Of a stretch of 64,000 nt of DNA, positions 20,601-30,700 are shown one piece after another (position 1 is the first letter of the stretch; each line of letters opens with the position of its first letter). Source of the DNA: Paroedura picta (taxonomy: Eukaryota > Chordata > Lepidosauria > Squamata > Gekkonidae); contig NC_135371.1 of the NCBI RefSeq assembly GCF_049243985.1, positions 141,501 through 205,500 on the forward strand, read 5' to 3'. The position numbers and the translations under genes were made by a program. Under the pieces are notes generated by a model. The model saw only the letters and a program-made list of their open reading frames with translations. It was not told the DNA's origin and did no database searches.

Positions 20601-22097
20601 ATTCCCACAGGGAGCGGTCCTCTCTCCTATCCTATTCAACATCTTTATGCGCCCTCTTGCACAACTGGTACGGAAGTTTGGACTGGGTTGCCATCAATAT
20701 GCAGATGACACCCTGCTCCTCCTCCTGATGGATGGCCGCCCTGACTCTCCCCAGAAGCATTAGCCAGCTGCCTAGAAGCAGTGACGAGATGGCTCAAGCA
20801 GAGTTGTCTGAAGCTCAATCCTTCAAAGACGGAGGTCCTGTGGCTGGGTAGGAAGGGCCCATGTGAGGAAGCACGCCTGACTACCCTGGATGGTGTGCAG
20901 CTCTCTATGGCTCACTCCGCCAGGAACTTAGGCGTGATTCTGGACGCCTCCCTCACAATGGAGGCCCAGATCACAAAGGTAGCGCGGCTGGCATTCTACC
21001 ACCTCCGCCAAGCCGAACTACTAGTGCCCGACCTGGCCCTGGAACACCTAGCCACAATGATCCATGCGACGGTCACCTCTAGACTGGACTTTTGTAACTC
21101 GCTCTATGCAGGCCTGCCCTTAGTCTTGACCCAGAAGCTACAGCTGGTTCAAAATGCAGCACCAGGATCCTCACTGCAACACCGTGGAGATCCAAAATCC
21201 GGCCCATTCTCCATCAACTGCAGTGGTTGCCAGTTGAATTCTGGATAAGACTAAAGGTTCTGGTAATTACCTTCAAGGCCATACGTGGTCAGGGCCCAGT
21301 GTACCTGAGGGATCGCCTCCCTGCCTACGCCCCCAAAAGAGCCCTGAGCTCCACTGCTACCAACCAGCTAAAGGTCTCTGGCCCTAAAGAAGTCCTCCTG
21401 GTCTCAACCAGGGCCAGAGCATTCTCTGTTCTGGCCCCCACCTGGTGGAACGAGCTCCCAGAGGAGATCAGGGCCCTGACGGGGCTTAAACTGTTCCGCA
21501 GGGCCTGCAAGGAGGACCTCTTCCGCCAGGCATTCGGTTGAGACCAGATATATATAACCAGCAGCGACCAAAGGGCCCCTGCTCCCCGCCCCCCTCAGAA
21601 CATCACCTATACACTCTGGACCTGCTTGTATGTTGCAACGTTGTATTGTTTATTGGTTACACAATTATAATGTTATATGTTTACAATTATGTTACTATTG
21701 CACCATTACCCAAATGTTTTATAAGACTGTTCCATGTATTGTAAAAGAGCCTCTTGTGGCGCAGATTGGTAAGGCAGCCGCCTGAAAGCTTTGCCCATGA
21801 GGTTGGGAGTTCAATCCCAGCAGCCGGCTCAAGGTTGACTCAGCCTTCCATCCTTCCGAGGTCGGTAAAATGAGTACCCAGCTTCCTGCTGGGGGGTAAA
21901 CGGTAATGACTGGGGAAGGCACTGGCAAACCACCCCGTATTGAGTCTGCCATGAAAACGCTGGAGGGCGTCACCCCAAGGGTCAGACATGACTCGGTGCT
22001 TGCACAGGGGATACCTTTACCTTTTACCATGTATTGTTCTTGTGTTATTATGTAAACCGCCCTGAGCTCCCGGGGAGGGCGGTATATAAATATATAA

Positions 22098-22132
<35 letters not shown>

Positions 22133-25100
22133 AACTCCACATCAAGTAAAATCCCATTAAATCCACATTAAAACACATTACAAAAATTACTGCATGGTAC
22201 TAACAAGCAATCCTTCCGGTGGATGTCTGCCACTGGGGCGGCAGAGGGCATGTCATCTGGTCGTCATGACTCATGATATTCTAAACAGGTGGCGTGTCTT
22301 CCTGGGGGGGGGCAACCAGATCTTCTTCCTGCACCAGCCTCAAACATAGACCTGGCAGAAGAGCTCAGTCTTACAGGCCCTGTGGAAAGCTGACACCTCC
22401 CACAGGGCCCGCAGATCTTCCAGGAGCTTATTCCACCAGGTATGGACAGCCATCTGATGGTGAAGCTGATTCTGTGAAGGTTCAAGGGGGTGGCAGGTGA
22501 CAGTGGATGAGTGAGAGGGTTGTGAGTGTCCTGCATAGTGCAGGGGGTTGGACTAGATGACCCATGAGGACCCTTCCAACTCTGTGATTCTATGATTCTA
22601 AATTCTGTCTAAACCTCTGGAAGAAGTTCCTGTTAGAGTGGTTTTTCAGTGGAACAGGCTTTCTCAGGAGGTGGTGGGTTCTCCATCTTTGGAGATTTTT
22701 AAACAGAGGGTAAATGGCTAGATGACCCATGAGGTCCCTTCCAACTCTAGGATTCTATGATTCCCAGCATGGCTACTAGTGCCCTACCTGTCCTCGGAAC
22801 ACCTGGCCACCATGATCCATGCAACGGTCACTTCCAGACTACACTTCTGTAACTTGCTCTACGTGGGCCTGCCCGTATCACTGACTTGGAAATTGCAATA
22901 GGTACAGAATGCAGCTGCAAGGATCCTCACTAGGTCCTCTTGGAGGGCCCACATCCATCTGGTGCTGCAGCATCTGCAATGGTTGCCAGTTTGCTTCCTG
23001 ATCAAGTTCATGGTTCTGGTTTGGACCTTTAAGGCTTTTGTCCTACCTCTCTGACAGACCGCTTATCTCCTTATGCCCCCCACAGGGCTCTTCACTCTGT
23101 GGGTATGAATCTGCTGGGTGTCCTGGGGCCCCAGGAAATTTGCCTGGCCCCAACCTGGTGGAATGAGCTCCGAGAAGAGCTAAGAAGAGCCTTGACAGGG
23201 CTCTCTGGGCTCTGCAGGGCCTGCAAGATTCCGCCAGGCGTTTGGTAGAGGCCAGGGCAGAGACCGGAGTTACCAGTCTGGGGATCCCTCCCTGCCTTGT
23301 ATGATCTGGGCTCCCCCGGACTAACAACGCCCAGAGTCATCTATTAAAAGAACCAACGACTGGGAGCAGTGGAGCAGCAGGTCCACGAGGGTGTACAATC
23401 CATTGATTATGGATTGTAAAGGGGTTTTTATGTTTCATATTTTGTGATTTTTATTGACCTGAATTTTGTAGAATGCCATGAGATGGCCAGGCTGAGAGTG
23501 GCAATCTATAAATCAAATCAATCATCAATAAATAATACAACATTGATGTGGGAGAATCCCGGCCTAAATAAATAATAGTCCAGTGAGGGCGGCTCCTGGT
23601 TTGACCGGTGTAGCATAGGTGGCCAGCCAACCACGTCTTCCCCAGGCAGCCAGCCATGGGCTGCCCCATCAGCCTCCTTCGGTCAGGGGTCCGAGGGACG
23701 CCCCATCCACAGGCACCGCCGTGCCTCTTGAGGTGGCCCTTGTGGGCACAGAATGGAAGGAACCGCTGTGGGTCTGGCATTGCTGGGTGCCTGTCGGGAG
23801 GGTCTACTTCCTGCTTTCCTGGCTCTTCTCCCTCACCTCTTTCCCCTCCTTGTCCTCCAGCGGTCTTCTCAGTGTTCACTCGGACCCCTCACCTGCAGTC
23901 CCGCCTGGGCCAGGACGTGGTCTTGGACTGTGGCTTCTCAGCTCCGGCTGCCCCATTCTCGGTGGAGTGGCGCCATCAGCACCGTGGGGCAGGGCGGGTG
24001 ATCCTGGCCTACGACGGGGCTGCCAGGCGGATCTCTGTGGCGGAGAAAGGCACTGAACTCTTCCTGGACCCAGAGAGCGGCAACGTCTCCCTCGGGCTGC
24101 GTGGCGTCAGGGTGCATCACGAGGGGACCTACATCTGCACCATCTACCTGCCCCACCTGCACGCCCAGCAGGCCCTGGAGCTGAAGACTGTGGGTGAGTG
24201 AGTGAGGGAGGAAGGGAGGGAACATCTGGACCTGGGGTGGCCTGTGTCCCTCCTACATCCCCCCACTCCATACACACACACCGGCAGAAATTGACCATCC
24301 CAGGAGGAACTCCCCCACTAGGTTAGAAAGATGTAAAATTTTCAGAAATTTGAAGCCATGGGGAAAATCCTATGGGTCTCTTTCCGGTAAAAAGCTTGAA
24401 TGTGGGGAGAAAGTTAGGGAAATACTTTCTTCCCCAGCAACATAATATGCATCACTAAATTAGCATATGTAATGGTTCTCTTTGCTCAGAGCGGGGGGGG
24501 GGGGGGCGTGAGCTGGACAGGCTTCTGGGGGGTGGGGGGCACATTCCCATGGGATCGCCAGGACTGTCCCCGCGGCTGTGGATGGCTTCTTTTTTGCAAT
24601 GTCTGCCCCTTTCTCCGCAGAGCCTCCCAGGGTGACCCTGCGCCCTGCCCCCCTCTCCTTACCCCCCAGCGGCCATGCTGAGCTGGCCTGCGAGATCTCT
24701 GGCTTTTACCCACTGGGGGTGTCGGTGAGCTGGAAACGCAGAAGGCCGGGGGCTCCCCAAGAAGCGATCCCTGAAACCTGGGAGTCGGGACACAGGCAGT
24801 CGCCTGACGGCACCTTCAGCCTCACCAGCTACGCCCGCCTGAGAACCGTTCAGCCCCATGACAATGGGGCCTCCTTCAGCTGCCACGTGGGCCACGCTGG
24901 GTTGGGGGACTTGGAGCTGCAGAAGGCCGTGAAACTCCAGGTGGCAGGTAGGGAGGAAGTGGCCGTTCAGGGGGAGGAGAATCTGAGCGATGGGGCATTT
25001 GGGGTCTCAGTACTAAGCCCCTCCCTCGTCCCTGGCAAAGCCTCCAGAGGCACATCAACAAAATGGCTGCTGCAGGAGGCGGAGCCAGCCACAAAATGGC

Positions 25101-26574
25101 AGCCGAATATCCTTGTACTGGGTTGCCTCAGCCGCTCAGGGCAAAAGCCCCAGCAGACTCCGCCTGCTCTCAGGGAATATCCTGATTGGGAGTACAGCGG
25201 CTTGGCGGGTCATGTGGCAGGGCTGTCGTTTGGGTGGTCCCGGAACCTCTTGTAGCCTGTGGGTGTGGGGAGAAATGAATCCAGTGCTGCAAGCTATAAA
25301 CTCCCCAGGCAAGATTTGGGGGTTGGTTTTTAGGCTGTACCGCTTACTACACACAGTCTTGCAAAACTAGTATTCTTTCAGTGTGGGGGATTTGGGGTAC
25401 CAGACCGAGAAAAGCCAGACCCAGTTCCTACGAGCCAAGGGATCTGCAGGGAGCCTCTCAGCTGTGGCTTTCTGGCTCCCGAGGGGCCAAGGAGCTCTTG
25501 CCAAGCGCTCTGCTCTCCTGTGTCCCCAGCAACTCCTCACTTGTCCAGATCAGCCCTTGGAGTTGCTGGGTGACTGCTTGGGGTGAGCTAGCAAATACAA
25601 GGGGGGCAGTGCGGAGGCCCTGGGGTGAAGGATGAAAGTGCATCTGGCTTTCAGACGAGATGGGGCAGCCAAAGGGTTGGCCTGCGACTGTGGGGCACTG
25701 GGAGCCAGGCAATGGCTCTCTGCTGAGCCTTCCTCGCAGGATTGTCATGTGGACAGCACAGGGGAAGGTGTCAGCTCCTTAAGGAAGAGATAGAAACTCT
25801 CAATGGGGGGGGGTGGCCACTCCTCACGTTTCCCCTCTAATTCTCCCTCCCCCAGGCTCCTCGGGACCCTCCTGGGAGGATGCCACCGGGCTCTTCTTGG
25901 TGGCTTTTGGGCTCTATGGGATCCTGCAGTTTTTCTTCAGGTGGGGTAAGTGACTCCCGGACAAACCTCACTCCCCTCACCCTGCCCCAGCCCCACAACT
26001 TCCACTGGCCCTACGTAATCTTCCCCTCTCTCTTTCTCTCCTGGGCAGCCTCCAGGGACAGGACCAAAACTCAGGTAAATTCTCGGATCCCTTTGCCTGT
26101 CCAGGTCAGCCTCTGGTATCCATGGGGGCGGCCAGACCCTCCAGCACTTTGGACCAGGCAGCCCGTTGGGGGGAGGCAGCGGGGGTGTGGGGTTCCTGAG
26201 CCCCCCTCCTCAGAGACTAGAGGCCAGGCAGTTTTTCCTAGCTGCTCCCTACATCTTGTTGGAATGGCCCCACAGTGTGTGGGGAGTTCTGGTCATGCGG
26301 GACAGGACTTGTCTGCCGCATGGAACTAAAGGCAGCTTTCAGTGCAGATAAAAGTCACACCGAAGACTGGGAGGGGGGGGCTGCTGCTGGAAAGTCCCCC
26401 TCCCTCCCTTGTGTGCTCCCTAGGCAAGCTGCTCTGATCGGGGGAGGGGGGGGGAGAGACGCAGGCCCCATCAAGTCTACTTTCCAGAGAACGGGGCAGG
26501 CAACATCCTCCCTCCATGACCCCCTCCTCAATAAATCCTGCATTCCTGTCTCCTCTCCACAGAAACTGGAGTGA
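14601..26574 (+). CDS. TAPBP: Tapasin (TAP-binding protein), eight coding exons
   Basis: Exons: 14601-14679, 14870-15109, 16866-17165, 23861-24193, 24621-24947, 25856-25945, 26049-26074, 26563-26574; all junctions GT/AG, frame kept, 468 aa (human 448). Tapasin bridges MHC class I to TAP in the ER peptide-loading complex and edits peptides with ERp57. Exon 1 is a Leu-rich signal peptide. Exon 2 holds LACWFVEEA (human ECWFVEDA). Exon 3 holds SCPRSLEKGKW, where the Cys (about residue 158) matches the ERp57-bound cysteine of human NCPRAL. Exon 4 is a V-like Ig domain (VEWRHQH, GTYICTIYLPHL); exon 5 is an IgC1 domain (CEISGFYPLGVSVSWK, FSCHVGHAGL). Exon 6 is the membrane helix (GLFLVAFGLYGILQFFF), with Gln where human has Lys. 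Exons 7-8 give a short tail ending KTQKLE, lacking a full KKxx signal. The exon 1 donor (GTGGGC) is the least certain junction. Confidence 0.93.
15110..16865 (+). other. TAPBP: TAPBP intron 2
   Basis: No gene or clear mobile element seen. It contains G homopolymers (15409-15422, 15819-15830), a MIR-like scrap near 15593-15640 (CTACCTCGCAGGGTAGTTGT) and a CA-rich run at 16795-16815 just before exon 3. Confidence 0.5.
17708..17796 (-). mobile_element. CR1 3' tail
   Basis: Minus-strand CR1 terminus in TAPBP intron 3: ATAGAATCATAGAGTTGGAA, CATCTAGTCCAACCCCCTGC, TCAACGCAGGATCAGCCC. It is 5'-truncated after about 90 bp. Confidence 0.85.
18060..18674 (-). mobile_element. Old CR1-like LINE fragment with a SINE insert
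   Basis: Minus-strand RT remnants lie on both sides of a plus-strand SINE: GGTCATCTGCAAATTTAATA and GGGGAACCTTATCAA to the left, GCCTTGTTAAAGTCAAGGTA and GTCCACAGCATTCCCCTGAT to the right. The continuity of the LINE across the SINE shows the order of insertion. It ends in a GAT microsatellite at 18678-18698. Confidence 0.8.
18318..18599 (+). mobile_element. tRNA-derived SINE, full length
   Basis: The best copy of this family in the window. The head is GCCAGCTTGGTGTAGTGGTT (A box), then a B box GGGTTCGATTC, CAGCTGGGTGACCTTGGGCT, CTCAGCCTCACCCACCTCAC, and the tail AAAGCGGCATATAAGAACCA followed by CTTCTTCTTC. It lies within the CR1 remnant above. Confidence 0.92.
18866..18998 (-). mobile_element. 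CR1 subfamily 3' tail
   Basis: Minus-strand terminus AGAATCATAGAATAATAGAG, GGTCATCTAGTCCAACCCCC, TGCACTAGGCAGGACACTCA. The wording differs from the CR1 at 6.7 kb, so this is another subfamily. Confidence 0.8.
19498..19940 (+). repeat. Large microsatellite cluster in TAPBP intron 3
   Basis: (CTTC)n at about 19498-19735 with interspersed TTCTATCTCC units, then CTGC repeats, a long (CTCCCT)n hexamer run (about 19733-19880), then TTCC/CCCT repeats. Long Pro/Leu/Ser ORFs here are artefacts of the repeats. Confidence 0.95.
20410..20446 (+). mobile_element. 37-bp CR1 tail insertion with perfect target duplication
   Basis: TGGACTAGATGACCCATGAG followed by GACCCTTCCAACTCTGT is the last stretch of a CR1 3' end. 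It interrupts the L2 RT motif and is flanked by GACACAGT at 20402-20409 and 20447-20454. Confidence 0.85.
21743..22026 (+). mobile_element. Sauria SINE, full length
   Basis: The head is GAGCCTCTTGTGGCGCAGAT with B-box-like GGGAGTTCAATCCCAGC. The body is GGTTGACTCAGCCTTCCATC, GAGGTCGGTAAAATGAGTAC, and the tail GCACAGGGGATACCTTTACC. The 11-bp duplication CCATGTATTGT flanks it (21732-21742 and 22027-22037) within the L2 3' UTR. Family recognition is from memory. Confidence 0.92.
22136..22441 (-). mobile_element. L2 LINE 3' fragment
   Basis: Minus-strand L2 3' end: AAATCCCATTAAATCCACAT, then CAGAAGAGCTCAGTCTTACA, GGCCCTGTGGAAAGCTGACA, GAGCTTATTCCACCAGGT. It lies tail-to-tail with the L2 at 20.1-22.1 kb. 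Confidence 0.8.
22442..22764 (+). mobile_element. Two CR1 3' tails in tandem
   Basis: 22442-22605 and 22606-22764 are successive plus-strand CR1 tails (GAGTGTCCTGCATAGTGCAG, GGGTTGGACTAGATGACCCA; GGAAGAAGTTCCTGTTAGAG, GGTGGTGGGTTCTCCATCTT), each ending in the ATTCTATG terminus. Confidence 0.8.
22765..23545 (+). mobile_element. L2 LINE 3' fragment
   Basis: Plus-strand degraded L2 RT end (CCACCATGATCCATGCAACG, AGAATGCAGCTGCAAGGATC, CCAACCTGGTGGAATGAGCT) followed by its 3' UTR (GCCAGGCTGAGAGTGGCAAT, CAATAAATAATACA). It ends about 300 bp before TAPBP exon 4. Confidence 0.8.
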
Positions 26575-27238
26575 ATGTGGATGGCTGAATCCCCCCTTGG
26601 GGTTTGTGAGCCTGGCCTCAGATGCCTTGGAAGAAATGGAAGAAATGGAAGAAGTACAGACTGGCAGCCTCTTCTCCCCCCACCCCTCGCTGTGTAGGAA
26701 AAGTGCGCCCTCCCCTCCCTGCATGGCTTGTGGGGTGGGGGAATCTATGTTGTGTGTGCAGAGCTGTAATGGGGGTGGGTGCTCAGAGACAGCCACACTC
26801 CCCTGGAAGAAGCCTCTTTGGGAGGGGGCTTCATTCCCACCCCCACCCCGATTGCTTCTGGGAGCCTCTGGTGAAGTGCAGGGGTTCTTTTGGGGTTCTT
26901 TGGACCGCCTCTTAGAGCACTTTGTTGCTCAGCCCTGGTGGGACCCAGACACGCCGTCCGTCCGGGTGGGCCTGTGGTCCCGCTCTGCTCTGGACTTTTG
27001 GTCTTTAACTGAACGTGGGCTGGCCGGGGGGGGGGGGGGCTTCTGCACCGACCTTCTTGGGAGTGAAATGGTCAAGTGACCGCTTGTCTTGTCCCGCCCC
27101 CGACTGTGCTGACGGCAGGGAGTGAGTCCTACGGCTGCACAGGGGCTGACCCTGTGGCCGGTCCCCCCCCCTGCCGAAAACCAAAAAAGGAAAACCGCCG
27201 GTCTGTAAGCCCTGCGCGGAGGGGCAGCCTACGCTGGA

Positions 27239-27244
27239 AATAAA
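27239..27244 (+). terminator. TAPBP: Poly(A) signal, probably of TAPBP
   Basis: AATAAA lies 665 bp after the tapasin stop codon. It is the first canonical signal after a plausible 3' UTR; the WDR46 CpG-rich promoter starts about 50 bp later. An earlier AATAAA at 26529 lies in the last intron. Confidence 0.65.
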
Positions 27245-27289
27245 CACGTTTTGAAATGGGTGTCGCGTGTCACGCCGCGGAGCAGAGGC

Positions 27290-27769
27290 AAAAACGGAAC
27301 CGAAGCTCGGGCGGGGGGGGCGGGGAGTCCCTGCCGGGGGCTAGAAGACAGCTGCAGCCAGGGCTGCCAGCTTCCCGGTGGCGGCGGGAGATCCCCGCTC
27401 AGACCAACGAGGCCCAGCTCGCGCATCAGTTCCCCTGGAGGACGTGGCTGCCTTGGGTGCATTTCTCGACCGGGAGTTGGCGACCCTAACAGTTCTCGGA
27501 CAGCCGCTCTTCCTCTTCCGGCCCCTCCCTAGGAGCGCCCGGGTCCAAGATGGCGGCCCTCCGTCACGAAGCAGCCGCCGCGCCCTGGCCCATGATGGAC
27601 GCTCTCGCCTCCAGTTCCGCAGGAGCCCTGAGGCGACTTTCCTTCCGGGGCGGACGACGGCCGGCTCTGATTGGAGGGGGTGCTTCGTTCCGATTGGCTG
27701 GCGGGAGGCGCCCGGAAGTGGTGGTGCGCGTGGCGGCCAGGGGCTGCGCGTGGGTGCGGGAGGCGCGCC
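27290..27769 (+). promoter_or_regulatory. WDR46: CpG-rich promoter region of WDR46
   Basis: A CG-dense stretch between the TAPBP poly(A) signal and the WDR46 ATG. It has a YY1-like AAGATGGCGGCC (27547-27558), two GATTGG reverse CCAAT boxes (near 27668 and 27692) and an ETS/GABP-like CCGGAAGTGG (near 27711). These are typical of TATA-less housekeeping promoters. In human the promoter is shared with PFDN6 on the other strand; no PFDN6 coding sequence is seen here. Confidence 0.65.
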
Positions 27770-30700
27770 ATGGCGGGGGGCGCCGGGCAGGTGAGACCCC
27801 ACAGCCCTGCGATATGGGGGGGGCGGGGGGAGCGGCTTCGGGCCCGGGCCCGCCTGGGGATGGGCTCGGCGGCCCCCTCGTGGGGCGCTTTCGGAGCCCC
27901 CAGAAGGGGAGGGGGCTGGACGGGGTGTCCCTGGGAGGCGGGGGTCTCTTGCGGCCCGGTGTGGGATTCCGATGCCGCCTCGGCCTGAGGCAGCTTCCGG
28001 CAGGATGGCGTGGAAGGGCCAGGCAGGAGGGAGGAGAAGCGCCTCAGGCTGAGCAGGCGATACTCACCTTCGTGCGCCGCCAGCGGTCCGATTCGGCCCA
28101 GGATCGCCTCGTACCTGAGCAGAGGCTTGAACGTGGCTCATCTATTCTACACGCTCCGTAGCGGCAGTGAGATTTGGGACCGGGGCAGCCTCTCCAGCAG
28201 CCCAGGTGGTGCCCAGGTGGTGACCATAGGTGGCAGCTTCTGTCTGTGGCCAAACCTCTGACCGCTGGACCACGCTGGCTCTTCAGGAAGACATCTTTAA
28301 AAACAATTGTCAGGGATGCTGGAGTTCAGCACCTTCCAAGAGCTAAGCAAAGAACTGAGATGAACCCTCGTCTTTCTTCCAGGGGTGGGGGAGACTGGGG
28401 TTTCAGTGTCCTGGAACATGCCAACCTCTGAGCATGTGCAGAGCACCGTTTCCTCCCCACTTGCAGGACCAACAGAGGGGCAACTTCCTTCCCAGGGGAT
28501 CCCGGAGGGTAGCCATGTTAGCCCCCAGGAGCAAGGCAGATCTCAAGACCGGCAGCACCTGAACTTAATATTAGCTGGGGCTGACCTGGCCTAGCTTCCA
28601 AGATCTGCCAAGGTCAGGCTACCTTCTCGCCCTGCCCTGAATAACATCCCCTTAGTGGTTGGGCCTCTCCCCCCAGAGGCCCTCTGCATTGGAGCTGTTT
28701 GCGGACTGCAGCCGTCCAAACGCCCCCTCTCCCTGCCTTTGGTCCCCAGAAGAAGAGGCCGCAGCGATACTGGGAGGGGGAAGGGAGGCAGCCTGAGCCC
28801 CCACAGCAGGTGGATACCCTGGTCCCAAAGAAGCCACGTCAGGATGGGGGCCGCATGGAGAAGAAGTTGGAGCCTCGCAGCAGGGACCAGATTTCGGGGG
28901 TAAGGTGGGGAGGCAACATGCTACTGAACCAGTCTGGGGGAGGGGAAGGTTCTCTGTGGTGAGGGGGCTGGCCCCTGCCCCCCCCCAGTAGCTGGCCTGG
29001 TCTTTGCAGAAGGTGGACCCGTTTCCTGGGGCAGCCATGGCCCCCCACGAGCGAGTGGAGAAATTCCAGCGCGTGACCAAGCTCAAGGTTGGTAACACTT
29101 CTCCCGCCTCCCCTCAGCCCAGTGTGGACTTTGGAGCTGTGTCTGATCTCTTCTCTGCCCCATTTGGTGCCAGTTTGGTGTAGTGATTAGGAGTGCGAAC
29201 TTCTAATCTGGCATGGGTGACCTTGGGCTCGCCACGGCACTGATAAAACTGTTCTGACCGGGCAGTGATATCAGCGCTCTCTCAGCCTCACCCACCCCAC
29301 AGGGTGCCTGTTGTGGGGAGAGGAATGGGAAAGCGACTGTAAGCCGCTTTGAGCCTCTTTCGGGTAAGGAAAAGCGGCATATAAGAACCAACTCTTCTTC
29401 TTCTGCAGGGTAAGGTGTCCAAGAAGCACCTCCGCCACCAACTGACCCTGCAGGAGGAGAAGGCTGAGGCGGCAGCCCTGCAAGCCGCTCGGATGGACCT
29501 GCTGCTCCTGGAGGAGCCTGGGTAATCCTCCCGCACCTGATGTGCCTGCCCCCTTGGCACCTGGGCTCTGTTGCTTCAGCCCCTCCTCCCTGATCACTGT
29601 GGGCTGGCTTCGGGGGAGGGGGAACGTTCTGGCAAGGAAGGCAGGGTCTGTCTCGCTGGTGCTGCAGTGCAGCCCATTGTCTCCTGCCGTGCCTGAAATG
29701 AAGAGGTTGGGGGTGGAGGTGGTGGCTACCCAGAGAAGAGGCTGGCTAATCAGCTGCACTGTCCCTTGTGGGCCACCTGTTGAGGAAGCTGTGGTGTTTT
29801 CCACTAGGCCGCTTTCTATGCTGATAGCAACCAGGGCCATGGTTGTTTGGGGACATTCATCTGCTGCAGAACTGGCTCTATTTGCGGGCAGGAAAAGGAG
29901 CACTTGGGGGTGGGGGTGAGCCCTGCTGTTCCTGAAAGGCTACTGGCTAGACAGCTCAGAGGGCTGTGGACTCCCCCTGCCTGTGGGGACAGCTGCCTGG
30001 CCATCAGGAAGGCTGGTATCCCGGGCAGGGGGGTGGCAACTAATAGCCCCCCCTCCGGGCTCTGGGGCTGCCCTAGAGTTTTGCCCTCTGACTGCTTTTT
30101 GGGTGCAGGATGTCAGAGAGCTGCTAGTCTCCTGGGGGCCACAAGCTACAGTTCAGGGCCAGGAGCCTCCATCAGCAGGAGGGGGGGGGTGTGTGTGTCA
30201 TTTTTTTGTAATCCTAGCTAGGAGGAGTCGAAACTTGCTATTTCCCTAAAGGGAGCAGAGGCATTCCTGATGCTGAGTTGTATGCCTGGTGGGTTGTGCC
30301 ATTGCTCTCCAGCAGGCCCAAAACACAAAGGAGGAGTTTCCTTCCTGAACTTCCCTCCCTGCCTTAGCTGGGGGGTGCTTGGCCTGGGGGGTGCCCCCTC
30401 ACTGAGCCTCCCATTCCCTCCCCCCCGGCAGATTCCTGGAGGGCGAGGAGGGGGAGGACACCTGCACCATCGCCCAGGCAGACATCGCGGATGCTGTGGA
30501 CCTGGCTGCCAGCGCCAAGGTGTGTGTTTGGGGGGGGGGGGGGACGGGACAGACTGAGATGGGGGCGTCACTTCCTGGCTTCTGATCCGGCCCCTCTTCC
30601 TGCAGAGCTTTGAGCTGCGGCTGGAGCAGTTTGGCCCCTACCGGGTGAGCTACACACGCAATGGCAGGTGAGGAGGCCAAGGAGTTCCGGAGGAGGGGCT

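Larger units (their letters stand above)
20076..22135 (+). mobile_element. L2-clade LINE, 3' half
   Basis: Plus-strand degraded ORF2 with RT motifs (DPSQSGFRPGHGVETVLVAL, LDLSAAF, RNLGVILDASLTMEAQI, HATVTSRLDFCNSLYAGLPL, KLQLVQNAA, VLAPTWWNELPEEIRA). The 3' UTR ends with GGCGGTATATAAATATATAA and an AATA repeat. A 37-bp CR1 fragment (20410-20446) and a Sauria SINE (21743-22026) have inserted into it. The frame changes several times. Confidence 0.9.

Noticed and set aside
14601-26574. TAPBPL (tapasin-related) instead of TAPBP
   Set aside because: CWFVEEA and the CPR cysteine site, with position between ZBTB22 and WDR46, fit TAPBP.
27290-27769. Hidden PFDN6 on the minus strand
   Set aside because: Minus-strand frames here show none of the PFDN6 phrases I know and are Arg/Pro/Gly-rich CpG-island frames.
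28030-28180. Possible small RNA gene in WDR46 intron 1
   Set aside because: A GATACTCACC start was reminiscent of U1, but the rest does not match any snRNA or snoRNA I know.
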